Origin: Oryzias latipes
Taxonomy: Eukaryota; Chordata; Actinopteri; Beloniformes; Adrianichthyidae
Direction of reading: 5' to 3'
DNA length: 64,000 nt
NCBI RefSeq assembly: GCF_002234675.1
Contig: NC_019872.2
Coordinates: 15,373,950 to 15,437,949, forward strand
In this document: piece after piece, positions 51,111-62,990 of the stretch
How the letters are laid out: each line of letters starts with the position of its first letter
Position numbering within the stretch: the stretch's first letter is position 1
Position numbers and translations under genes: made by a program
Notes under the pieces: model-generated
Told to the model about the DNA's origin: nothing
Database searches by the model: none
Seen by the model: only the letters and a program-made list of their open reading frames with translations

Positions 51111-53955
51111 TAGGCTCGTGGCACAGCAGGAAAGGCCCAAATCTCTTTGCAGATCTACGGATAACAATTTCCAACAAGTACAAGTTTCAGCATCACTAAT
51201 TCTAATGTTTTAAGTCACTGCAAATGTGTCCATGCTGCAAACGGCACTAGGCAGAGACTCCAACCATTACTTTTAGCTCAGAAGGTGGTGGTTAGAATGA
51301 AACAACTCAGAATTCATCCTAGTATAAACTCTGAAATATCAGTATCACTCTCCAATGCTCTAAAGTTCTGCCATTTCAATTCATCCAAAAATAACCCCCA
51401 TCTTTCAAAATAAACTCTTTAAAGCTGACCAAGTTATCATGGATTCAAAAGATGAGACCAATGTTTCCATGTTAGATACACAGATTTGTAAAAAACATGA
51501 AAATAGACGTATGGTTCTTCATTAGGACAATTTGTTCCCCCCAACTAGAACCCTAAAGGCAAAACCTATAGGAACCCCTGTGGTTAATAGGAACAAGTGT
51601 TGTTTCGCACTATCCCTCTGTCTTTGTTAATGTACACTAAGGTGTCTCGACGATAGAATTTCTGCTGACAGGCTTCAGGCTGGTAAACTGTGGTCAATCA
51701 TGTCGCCAGGTTGGCAGATAACTGCAAGGATGCTGAAGAAGTGCGTAGATACATTTACATAAATACAGTAAAAGAAACAAAATAACATACTTCAGTTTTG
51801 TCTTGCAATAAAGCATCCAAAATTTGAAAGATTAAGAGGTTAACAAGACAATAGCGGTTTCTTAATACCTTAATTGTAATTTAATAGGCTCTTTATCAGC
51901 TGAGTTGAAGGGTAAAGTACTGCTACAGTTATCTAATGTATGCTAGTATGATGGGATTGAACAAGCAACAACATAGAAGTAGGAATAACAAACACCTGCA
52001 TAAAATACATTTATTTCTTTAGAAGAAACTAAAGACCTTGAATACAAACTTTATTTCAATTAAGGCTTTAACAGGTAAATTTATTTTATTTTAAATTAAA
52101 AGAGAGAAAATAGATTGTACAAATCAATAAAGTGAATTGGCCAATAATTATAATAAGATCAGTTTCCAGTTTAACCTCATCCTTTTACCTGAAAACCATC
52201 TTTTATATCGGAACCTTAGTACGTCCTCTGTTTTACCACAGAAAAGCAGCTAGTGGTGCTTATTGTGTTTACACCACACAGCAAAAGACAATAATAAACT
52301 AAACTATTTCTGTAGGTGAGTCAGTGGTAATATCGAACCACCTAACTGAGTGTCAGTGTTCTAACAACCATTAAAAGATGAACTTAAGAGCTTTATTTGA
52401 AGGTAGTGAACATCTTTCTTTGCTTTTCTACTTCAACTAGTAACCTATCTAATTTCTGTTAATGTAGCCAACACTGTTTGTGAGTCACCTTGAATTTGAA
52501 TACAAATGACACATCATGCTGGCTAAATGCAAATGCATTTCTAAATGAATTGACAGTAGATGTAGATGTCTAACTAAAGACTAAAGATTAATCAATCAAT
52601 TCAGTCTTTTAGCTGTGATTTTAAGTGATCATAAAAATAGTTGCAAATAAAACCTAGAAATGATACAATACATTCAAAAAAAGTAACGTTTGTTTTACCC
52701 CACAAGAATCCAGACCCATTTTTTCTTAAAAATAGGTCAGTTATTGTGGTATTTTACCACAAACCAAGTGACCACAGAATGCCTTTCTGACATTTTTCTG
52801 TTTCACTGATGTAAGCATGGGTTCTTATGGGTTAATATCTTCATTTTCAAGCTCTGATCAGTATTTCTCCTGTTATGTTAGATGCTGTGTTTGGTCTGAA
52901 AACAATAAATAATCGATGTAACATAAACATTTTAGAACAGAATTCCCTTAGAATCCAATTTGTTTGATGATTTAGAAGTTGATAATGTTCTTTGTATAAT
53001 AAAGTTAGCATTATTTATTTATATATTTTTCACTATATATATTTCTTTTTTAATCCAGTAAAACTAAATATTTTAACCCATGGCGTAGAAACTAACAAAA
53101 AGTCTTAATGATAATGCTTAAAAAAACCATGATCCACATCACTTCCGTATTCTTCTTGGTGATGGTTTTGTGTTCTTAAATAAGTTTCCTTTTGCTTAAA
53201 GCAATTAAACTGCCATTAAATAAAATTCTAAAGTGTGTAAGTAACAGAGTACAGATAAAGGCAGTTATGTAAAAGACTTTTCAGAAATCTGTGAATATTT
53301 TCTACTGCTTTTCCAGTATTTTGTAAACTTGCACTCTAACCCACACCCAGAGTTACTTTTACCAGAATGTGTACTTTGTAATGATGCAATTTGCAGATGT
53401 TCAGTGAAATACTTGGAAATGACAACACAACTCCTCAGAATGAGAAGCCCTGATCATGTGTCTGAGTCAAAGGCTCACTTCTGGAATTGTTTCGTCATTA
53501 TCTAGTATCTGAGTTACACCAGCCCAAAATATGAGTCGAAATCAAACTAAAACAGTTTGAAAAACCAGTTTAGTTTGCATACAGAAACCTTTATTTAACA
53601 AGTCAAAGTGTACCAAATCTTTTCATGAGTAAGTAATGTTTTATAATCACTGCAGTCATTGATAAGCCTTTAAGAGAAATAATGAGTATTACACAAACTA
53701 TTAGCATCACATCCGCGAGGTTTTGTTAATCACATTAACAAACATTTCCAAATGAAACATAAGAAATATTAAAGATTTGATCTAATAGTTAAAAGTATGT
53801 GCCTGTCAATCCTAATTTATTTGTTAGGATTATTTCAATTATCATCAATCATGTTTTATCCATGATTTCATTATTTCAAAGCATATGTTTTAATATGCTG
53901 ATTATCTAGTAATTCATTGTTTTAGAGTCTGACAGCATTTTTTCTTGAAACTCAT
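51111..53955. other. Intergenic sequence, no gene seen
   Basis: This is AT-rich DNA with almost no open frame of note. Confidence 0.5.
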
Positions 53956-53959
53956 GAAC

Positions 53960-54400
53960 ATTTATAATTCTTGTGAGTGCTGCTTCTCTCCCGAGGCAAA
54001 TGAGGCGAGCCCTGACCATGAACAGATATCCTCCCTCCACAAACCTGAGGTTGATGTCACAGACGCTGCAGCCTCGTCACATTAGCAGTGTGTGGTCACT
54101 ATTTTCTCCAACCTCAAACAAGTTACTCTTTTACATTTTGGCCTTCGCTCTCTGGAAACTGCGTCACCTATAAACAACTAACAGAGCCCTCTAGTTTGGA
54201 AAGCGTCAACATTACGCAGACATTACCAGACGATTACACATGACTGCAACGCAGGAGAAATAGAAGAGATGATGATCTGAATCCCTGCGAAGGGAATTAT
54301 GGGTCAGAGAGACTCATTGTCAGGGACTAACAGTAAACAAATAGCAATTAATTTCCACAACAAACCCTTCCAAAACAATTTGTTGACCCGACACCACAAA
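53960..54400. promoter_or_regulatory. Candidate conserved non-coding block
   Basis: This is a moderately GC-rich, complex segment ending in AACAGTAAACAAATAGCAAT, which contains a forkhead-type GTAAACAAA core, followed by TTAATTTCC. No coding motif is seen in the 66-codon frame that crosses it. Confidence 0.2.
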
Positions 54401-55420
54401 GATGTGACATGGTCTACTATGTCTGCACTAAGCTATTAAAAGCAAACTTGTAAGCCCTGCTAACTACTCTTTCAGAATTAATGGGAATTTCTTTTTAAAA
54501 TGTAATTAAAGCTAAATATACATTACAGAGATTCTGACTGAGGAGGAGGCCAGACCCTGATTCATTATAAGCGTGTGCCAGAAGAAACAGCTTCCATCCA
54601 ACAGCAGACTTTCTGTTACGCTTAAGTTTTGACTGATTATAACTTGAAGGAGTTTGAGGAGTGCTTTTTGTGATCAGTGTGAACACAGTTCCATGGAGTA
54701 TTGATGGTGTTATTGCGTGTCTGTGTTTATGTCTCACGTAAGAAAGAAGCTGTGTGAGCAGACCACAGAGGTGCTGTGCTAACAGGTGATTCTGACAAAG
54801 TCAAGCCTTAACCTTCTACGAACAAAAATGGTGTAGAAAATACAAACTTTTAAATCTGGTTTGAAGGCAACTATAAGCATATGAGTATGGTAAAATGAGG
54901 TGTGTGTGAAAGAGCACAGAATTTAGCTGTCAAAGGTCGAAGAACTCTTGGCTCACAACCTTTTTTCCTCAATTTATATTGTAATGGATATGAAAACTGA
55001 CCACAAAGGTAAAAGGTTCTGGAATGAGTGCATAATGTAACATCTGTATTTCTGTAGTACATTTCAATCATTTTAACTTAAAACAAATGATTTGTTTGTG
55101 TTATAGTAGTTTTCGTCCTCTTTTTAAAGCTTCCCAACCTTCTGAAGTCAGAGTGCTGAAACAGAACAAGGCTTTTGATTCAAACGTTTCTACAAGTTAG
55201 CCATTGCAACATCCAGTACAGGACGATTGTCCTGACAACAAGAAAATGAAATGTAATAGCCGATAATAACAAATTCTTGTTCGTTGACTTGCCTATATTA
55301 ATATACTTAAAAAAAATCAATTACTTTTTATCTGTCTTTGAATTTAAATGTTTTTTTTAACCCTGTGGACAAATTCCCTTACACATTTATATATCCCTAT
55401 CAATTCATCCATCAGTCCAT
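54401..55420. other. Intergenic sequence, no gene seen
   Basis: Short chance frames only. Confidence 0.5.
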
Positions 55421-55423
55421 CTG

Positions 55424-55530
55424 TCCAATAAGTACCTTCACCCAATAGTAGCTGGGTGGGTTAGGGTCCAGCAGCCCCAGGACACTGAGAGAGATTCAGA
55501 GGGTTCAGAAAACGGTTGGATGATTACAAA
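55424..55530 (+). repeat. Tail fragment of the 12.4/30.4-kb SINE-like family
   Basis: GGGTGGGTTAGGGTCCAGCA, GCCCCAGGACACTGAGAGAG and AAACGGTTGGATGATT correspond to the 3' portion of the widespread teleost repeat whose consensus ends in a GGATGG-type tail. Confidence 0.5.
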
Positions 55531-58500
55531 AATAAGCTACTGATGTTCAATAATATTTTAATCAATTTATTCTTGTTGAGTCTGCTAGTCAAATATTATA
55601 TTTCTTCCCGTTTTGTGTTGATCATGCTGTAAAAACAGAACAATAACATGATTTTATGTATGATTTCTGAATTATTTCCATCATGTGCAGATGTGTAAGC
55701 AATTATTTCAAACAAAGTATTTTAGCCCTTTTAACTCCCCAACAAAGACTAAATCACTAAAAAAAAGCTTTGGGGAGCAGTATACACAATCAATATTTTT
55801 AATAATATGTTTGCAGGCAGTTAAAGGGTTGAATGCTATGATATGTATTTGTTATAACAACAGTTGGAATTTTCTTTTTAACATTTTACTGCAGCAAAAG
55901 TAGTTTAAGTAGTACTTCTGATTCAGAAGTAGTTTAAATCTCTTATAGATCAAAAATAAAACAAAATATAGATCGTTTTTATAACTGCAATTGAAGTCAT
56001 TTAAGTGGACTGAAGAAAGTGCTTACCTGCAAATAAATCACAGTCCAGGAATTCTGATGTTGGTGATAAAAGTCAGAAAAAGCTTAAAGCTCAAATGCAA
56101 ACCAATTCACTGCCATTTCTCAGCATGCTGCTAACATTATCTCCTAAGCTGCATCATAAATAAGCTTCTGCTCCTTTGTAAACTAAATGTTTGCAATGCA
56201 GATTCAATCCAAAGGTGTGGTTAAAAAAACAAAAAAAAAACGTCACAACCTAACAAGTTTAAAAATCCCTGGAAGTCTCAACTACGGACGGGTTAAAAAC
56301 TTTGAGTTAGCAGTTTCACAAAATCTGTTTGTTAAAAAAGACATCTTTAAGTTTTTTTTTTTTTTTTTAGTGTCTGACACATATTCCTCAATATATCCTT
56401 TGCCTTTCCTCCCTCCCATCTTAAACTTCTCTGAAGCTTAAGGGCTTCCACAAGGAGCCTTTAATGCAGCGAGTGCCAAGCAGATTTCTCGCTTGGCCAT
56501 CTTGTGTCTTAGTTATGTTTAGCCCACACTCTAAGAACTTCACTTCTGCTTTTTTCCCCCTCTGCCCTTCATCAATGCTGCATTATCAAAGAACCTCTGC
56601 CAAAGGAATTTTCATGTGACTACATTCTTCCACATAAAAAAAAAAATCAAACATATCAAATACATTTTTACAAATAAACACATCAATGTGTAGCTGTAGC
56701 ATACAAAAAATAGCCACCCTTAGCTTAGGCAACTCCCAAGTTGCTATATGTTTTAATCCTGGCGTTATAGTCATAAAAAAGTCACTGAACTGTTTAGCAC
56801 CCACCACAAAAAAAAGCTGTTGTCCAGCAAGGGGTCAGCATTTCAGATCAATGGTTTAACGCTGGCTGTGTCTTCCATTATCTTTTGAGACGCAGAAAGA
56901 AGTACTCAATTTCAGAAAACGAGAAAATCAATGGTGTGTTGAAATGCCTGTGGTTTCTTTGCCCATTGTGTTTCTGTTAGTCTGATGATTCAGATGAACT
57001 TTCCCTTGCAGAAAGCGGTTAAAACAAAGTTATATTGAACCACCTTCTTATGACTAATTTCTAGTCTGAATCACATCCTAAATGACACACACGTTTACAC
57101 AGAAAGCCTCTATCTGAAACAGGCAGACGTGCCACGCCAAGCTCTAAGGAACTCAATTTAGACGAGTAATGAAAAATGGAATGATTCCTTTTCAAATAAA
57201 TAGCACTTATAGTCCCCCCCATCCATGACCAAAATTCAGTTTGAAATCTGTGGGCGAAGTAAACACCAGATTTCAAAAAATATAGGACTAAAAATTACAA
57301 CCTGTTCTAAATATGCTAACATTTTCAAATCAGAGAGGTGAAAAAAATTGAAAATGACTTAACTTTAGTGGGAGTTACACATGATTCCGTGGCACTAAAG
57401 TGTAAATCGTATTTGTTGTTTCATTGGTTTAAAACTGAAACCTAAAAAAAATGATTTGCACGAGTGTCAGGCAGTTCTCTCCCATTTATGGAACCTTGCT
57501 GTAAAACAGGAGGGTTTTTGTCAGGGTTCCGCTTGCGTTTGAGCAACAAAAGTAAAAATATGTCTGAAAGAAAATAGAAGATGTAACCTTTTTAGATAAT
57601 AGCACATTAAAAATAGACACAAAAGGGAACCAGTTAACTCACAAAGAACAAAAAAAAGCATTTCAAGCTAAACATACACAAGAAAAAACACTAAAAAGGT
57701 ATTTTTAGTTTTTAAGTTATCAAATTATCTGTTTTTTTTACTTTTAGTTCATTAGAAGAGCTTTTTAAACAGAAGGATCAAAGAGATAAAAAAATCTCAA
57801 TATAAATTGCAGAAATGAAGATCTCAAATAATAACAGTTGAGTTGTTGAAAACCTTCTGCTTCTCTTAAAAAGATGTATTACAACAAATCCTCTATGTTT
57901 AAACCCAAGGAGATTCTCAATCTGGCATAACGTTAAATTCGTTGAATGTGAAGGACACAAGCAAAAAATTCCACATTTATAGAGGTCAATCTTTGGGCCA
58001 TACAATTATAACCATACAATTTAACAGAAAAGAAAATGTGTTAGAGAATGTCAACAGGCTTTAAACAAATAATGTATACCGTATTTAAACATTTATTAGA
58101 GAAATTTTGATGGACTAACCTTTGCTATGCCCTCTGAGGAAGTTTTGGACAAAGAATTTTTGTGTAGTTATGCAACATAAAGAAAATAGAGACTCTCATA
58201 AATAAATAAATAAATGTATGATAGGAAATATTTTAAACTAATTTCTCAGAATACATTTGAACTTAAGTCATCGGCAAAAATTTCCTTGTATATAGATGGC
58301 TCAAAAATACAAATAACACCAAAACTGAATAGATGCTAGAGAATTATCTATTGGAAAAAAATCACAAATCTCCAAAAAAATTTTAATAAGGGGTATTTTC
58401 TGCAATTACAATGAAAGTGAGTTAAACCATTTGGATGTTTATTACTCTGCATTTATAGTCAGTTTTATGAGTCTCAATAACTTGAAAATAGTTATAGTTG

Positions 58501-59835
58501 TTGAAATTGTAAAAAGGAATTAAAAGGCTAGCGCAAGTTAAAGGGCTTTCTCCAATTATTTGCTTTTGGAAATAAACATGTAAAAATATGACTTTTTAAC
58601 ACAAGTGATAACACAAGCCTGACTTGTTTTGTAATTAACTATAATTCCTGATTAAGAAATTCAATAATCTTGTTTTTCAGTTTTAGCTCTCAACAAAAGA
58701 TTACCGTCTTATTGGACAACTTTGACATTCATTTGTAACCGGTTTCCTGTTTTCTAACCTGGCCTTTTCTTTAATGAGAGAAGTTTTCCAAACACCAATG
58801 ACTTGGGTTTTTGACCATCTCTCATGCTGATTATGCCGAGTGGCTCATTTGTGAAAATAAATGTGAAATATCTGTTTTTAAGGAGACATGCTCATTAGGG
58901 GCAACTTTACCCTGAGAAGACCTTTGGTCTCATGGTAGATGAAAAAAGAAAGCAGCTAAACATCATAATGACCTGGACACGGCCCAAAAGCAAAAAGCTG
59001 ACCTGGGCACCATAACATCAATGCAGATATAAATCAAAAGAGGAAAAATACAACTCAGACTTAAGAAAATGCATTAAATAGTCAACTACAGTTAGCAGTT
59101 TTGCGTTGGTAAAGCTGTGTGCGATAACCCTACGTGTCATTACTGTAAGCAAAGAGCCAAATTCTGAGGCGTTAATGAGATATTTGCTTTACTACTTTAG
59201 GAAAAGTTACTGATTCATTTAGAATGAACTATCCCCAAAAGTGTGGATGGAGTTACACATCAAATTTGCAATCCATTAGCTAAAAGTCTGCTCACATTTT
59301 TGTACCATAATATTGGCAGAGCATATTTAATGAAGCACGGTAACACAAAAAACTGAAAGCTTGTATGCAACAATAAAGGCTTATACTTCGAGCAGAACTG
59401 AGGTCCTCTTTACCTTTAGGGGGCTCTAAGATGATCAGACTAGTGATCTTAAAACACTGATCCGCTGAACTCAACACTCATACTTCAAGACTTAATGATG
59501 CACTCTCCAATAACAACCTATAGTCTCTAACTTCCATGTGTTTTCTACTCCACTATTAGAAATTCCCATCATCCTACTTCTTTATGTACTTCTCACTGAG
59601 ACTAGACCGATCATCCCAGTGCGGTTTCTGTTGACTGGGAAAGTTGTTTCTATTCACTTTGCCCAAAATTCAGTTCAAACCTCAATTTTTGGGTAACTGT
59701 TGTTTTTTTTTGGTTCGAAATATGATTTGTGTACTACAAAACGCATCTTCCATCCATTACTTTGATGCATTTACTGAAAACTATTACTGAAAAGCTTATA
59801 GGATTTATTTATCAAAACAATTTGGTGAATAATTT
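55531..59835. other. Intergenic sequence, no gene seen
   Basis: This is AT-rich DNA. Complex patches at 56440-56600 and 58730-58930 could be regulatory. A hairpin with 7-bp arms GCCAAGC/GCTTGGC and a 9-base loop is at 56475-56497. No coding motif is found in the short frames. Confidence 0.45.
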
Positions 59836-59837
59836 TT

Positions 59838-60833
59838 GTTCACACCAAATGCAATTGGTGTGTTGGCTGCCTCTCTTTCACCATGCGGCGAATTCTCTGC
59901 TTGCCGCCAGTCCAAAAATGTGTTCCTGAGCTTGACGGCATGGCCGCATGTGGGAAGAGCTTCCAGCTAATGTTTTTAGTCTGATGGCTACATGGAGAGT
60001 TGTTCATGTTTATGCCATTTATAATGCATAGAAAACACGGATGGTGTTGAGAGATCAGGTTTATTTATTATGAAGAGCTCTACAAAAATGTTGTTAATCA
60101 CATCTACATGTCTGGGTTTATTATCGTTCAAAGAATCTCTTCCGCTCCAAGAGCTGTGTCTGCATGACAGCCGTTTCCACGGTGTTTCTGTGACCCACTG
60201 ATCGATTCACTGAAAGAGTCACATGCCCAAAGCTGAGTCACTGATTGGTAGATGTGACGCGGCAACCCTAGCCAAAGTTTAAATATTTGAACTCTGGCCC
60301 TGCCGTCCAAACCACGCCGCTCAGACTGGGCTGCTGCCTGACCTTCGCGCTGCGCCCGTTGCTCAAATCACGCTGCAGGACCTCAGATCTCGTGTGCACC
60401 TGTCAGGTACGAGGGCTGGTGAACATGAAGGACCCAAGATGCAGAGGCGGGGAGGCACATGGTTCCAGGGCAAGGGATTTATTCTCAAAATACAAAACTC
60501 ACTGTGGTAAACTGGTAAACAGGGCAGAAGACAGACAGAGAAATGACATTCAGGGTAGAGATGGAGCACAAGACGAAAGCAGAGACAACACTTATATGCA
60601 AACAGGACTGATAAGACACAGGAGAACATGATCAGGAGAGATTGGGACCAGGGAAGTAAAACTCAAAACCATAACATAACATGAAACCTTTCAAAATAAA
60701 ACAGGAAACAGAACTCAAACATGACAGAAACAAAAACGAAGCAAAAACTAAGGGAAAGAAACCTAAACCATGACAGTACCATTGACTTAACATTGAAAGT
60801 TAAGTCTGCTGCGCGAAGCGCGTTTGGTGTGGA
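59838..60833. mobile_element. Harbinger-like non-autonomous element, split by a solo LTR
   Basis: The left end TTCACACCAAATGC and the complement of the right end (CGTTTGGTGTGGATGCAGC, near 60809-60827) are inverted and match over most of 14 bases. Subterminal CpG-rich sequence (GCGGCGAATTC, GACGGCATGGCCGC, GCTGCGCGAAGCGCG) is typical of teleost MITEs that read CTGCATTCACACCAAACGCG. Excluding the LTR and its duplication, about 615 bp of element remain. No transposase frame is present. Confidence 0.45.
60401..60775 (-). mobile_element. Solo LTR of a Ty3/gypsy-type retrotransposon
   Basis: On the minus strand it begins TGTCATGGTTTAGG and ends GTACCTGACA, so it has the TG...CA termini of an LTR and is 375 bp long. 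A TATAAG box lies at 60597-60592 and a poly(A) signal AATAAA at 60483-60478. The flanking pentamers GCACC (60396-60400) and GTACC (60776-60780) differ at one base, fitting a 5-bp target duplication. No internal gag-pol sequence is present, so this is the product of LTR-LTR recombination. Open frames crossing it are chance. Confidence 0.8.
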
Positions 60834-62690
60834 TGCAGCTTTAAAGAAGGAATAATTTTTAAACTTCTCAACTTGTTTAATGTACTGCATCTCTCCCTAT
60901 GTACATACATGCCAAATGTATATAGAGAAAAAATGTATAATCTTAATTTGTTTTAGCTCAGTTTTGACAGAAAATTAAAAAAATACTAAAGTGGTCTTTC
61001 AAATAATTAAGATTCATCTGTAACATGTCTTCTCTTTGATCAAATACTGATAAAAATTATTTTTAAAAAGTGGGTTTAAGGAAGTGCTATACTTGAAAAG
61101 AAGTCAGTATAACTTAACTAAAAGATATTTACCCAACATTGCATTTTATACAAAGGAAATTATTGCAGTAATTTTTGTGTGTGAAATGAAGATCAGTAAA
61201 TGCTTTCATAAAAGAGTAAACAGTATAGTTTCTTTTAATCTCTGTGCATCTACTGAATCTCATCTGAAGATCAGAACAAGCTGGTTGAACACCAGTAATT
61301 TGTCAAGTAAGTTAGAATCTCCAAACCTTTCTTTGCTTTTTATTTTCCATTTTAAACTTGTATTTCACAATTTAAAAAAGATTCAATTTGATGGTCTTCA
61401 AGGCTTAAACATCTTTCTTCAAAAGATTTTTTAATCTTAATCCTCAAAGGAAAGGAAACTTTCTTAGTCACAGTATGACAGGCAACTAAGCAGCATTTAA
61501 AATGTATTTTAGGAAAATAATCTAAAACCGAAATAATATTTCTCAAATATCTGACATTACACTTACAATGACATCATGACCAGCATTTCTTTATTCTTAC
61601 ATAATAGACTGTATCTTAAAGCTTTCAGGAAAGGGAAATTTAATATAATACGGCTGTTCTTCTAGCTGAAAGGTGTTAAATCATATTCATTTACGTAGAC
61701 ATATGAGGTTTTTTAGGTTTTACAAGAACTGTATAAAGTTTGTCACGAGGGTTAAATAAATATTTACCCTTTAAACAAGACATTTTTTTAAGATAGGGTT
61801 TCATGAAGAGAAGTTATTGTCTCCTAAATGCTTAGTCAGAGCTGAAGACTGAGTTGAACACTATTTAATTAAATTCCTTTCTGCTTAAATGTGACCAGGT
61901 TCAGCAATAAACATTTTGAGGAGGGCATATTTGACATAAGAACCAATCGCTGCCCGCTACAGATCATGTTATATTCCAAAGTCTTTCACACAAGAATTTT
62001 ATAAAAACAACTTTAGCTTAAGAGAAAATCTTGAAAACAGTCCTCTTTTGTCAAATACTTCATGGAGCGTATTGATCATTTGCCTTAGAAAGGAGTAAAC
62101 GCCACAAAGCAGAATGGCCACATATCCAGCAAAATGCCTGCTCACAGAGAGAACCACAGCGGACTGGTCTCTGGTCTCTAAAATGTTTCTCCAGCTGTTA
62201 AGTCAGTACTGCCACGCTGTGTCAGGCAAGGTAACACACATCCAGAAGGAATGTGATGAACCATGTACGCTGGGTTGATTCCTCACCAACTGATCAAGGC
62301 TGAATTTGTATTAGTAATGCAAAAGCATCGAAGCAGTAAAGACCCAAATTCTAGACGGCATGAAAGGACCGTTAAAAAAGCAAAGAGGAATTTAAGGAAA
62401 ATAAATGTAACTAAACTCCTACTTTCCCAGGTATTTGTGGGTTGTTTTTTTTTTTGGTCTTTTGCTTAGTATAATAACAAAACAAAGGAATAAGTTCGAG
62501 GCAAAGTCTATCATCCAATGAGATACGATCATCCAGCCTGACACTTTAAGAAAAATTGGCGAAATCTGAGACTATTACTTTTTATTTCAATAAATACAAT
62601 TATTACACTTTTTAAAAAGCTATTTCACTTGAATCTTTTAAATCTTTTCCATTTTTGTGTTATTTGTAATACCTGAAGGTTGAAAACCAC
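60834..62690. other. Intergenic sequence, no gene seen
   Basis: This is AT-rich DNA. The 116-codon frame at 61084-61434 has no recognisable family or codon-like composition. The patch 62060-62260 is more complex and may be regulatory. Confidence 0.5.
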
Positions 62691-62774
62691 ACAAAAAATG
62701 TCTCTGAATTCATTCCTCTCCCTCTTCTTCTTCTTTTTTTTCCTTTCTTCAACATCTCCTGTGTGTATTCTGGG

Positions 62775-62832
62775 ATTGGCTGAACAGGAGTCAAAGTCAC
62801 ATAACGACTGGCCAATTAAGAACAGCCATTGG
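62775..62832. promoter_or_regulatory. Cluster of three CCAAT-type boxes
   Basis: ATTGG at 62775-62779, CCAAT at 62812-62816 and ATTGG at 62828-62832 lie within 58 bp, each in a GATTGGCT/GCCAATTA/CATTGGCTGG context that fits NF-Y sites. A pyrimidine-rich tract precedes and a complex GC-richer segment follows (to about 62990). No TATA box is evident. The 97-codon frame across it is unrecognised. Confidence 0.3.
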
Positions 62833-62990
62833 CTGGTGATCCAACTTCACTCCACCGCTGCCAATCTCCTACCTCTCCAGGTCAAGACGGAGATGAGTAG
62901 GCAAGCACACCAGAGCATCATGTGGAGCTCCACTCCTGAAGAAGAGAAGGAGGCACTCTGGGCCTCAGTGTAGCGTCTGAACGCGTACCA

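Noticed and set aside
60287..60631. A 114-codon + strand frame and an 88-codon minus-strand frame
   Set aside because: Both cross the boundary between a Harbinger-like element and a solo LTR, so they are chance frames in transposon DNA.
62680..62973. A 97-codon + strand frame with a hydrophobic start resembling a signal peptide
   Set aside because: The hydrophobic run is a translated TTC/TTT tract, the rest has no family resemblance, and the segment is better read as CCAAT-rich regulatory DNA.
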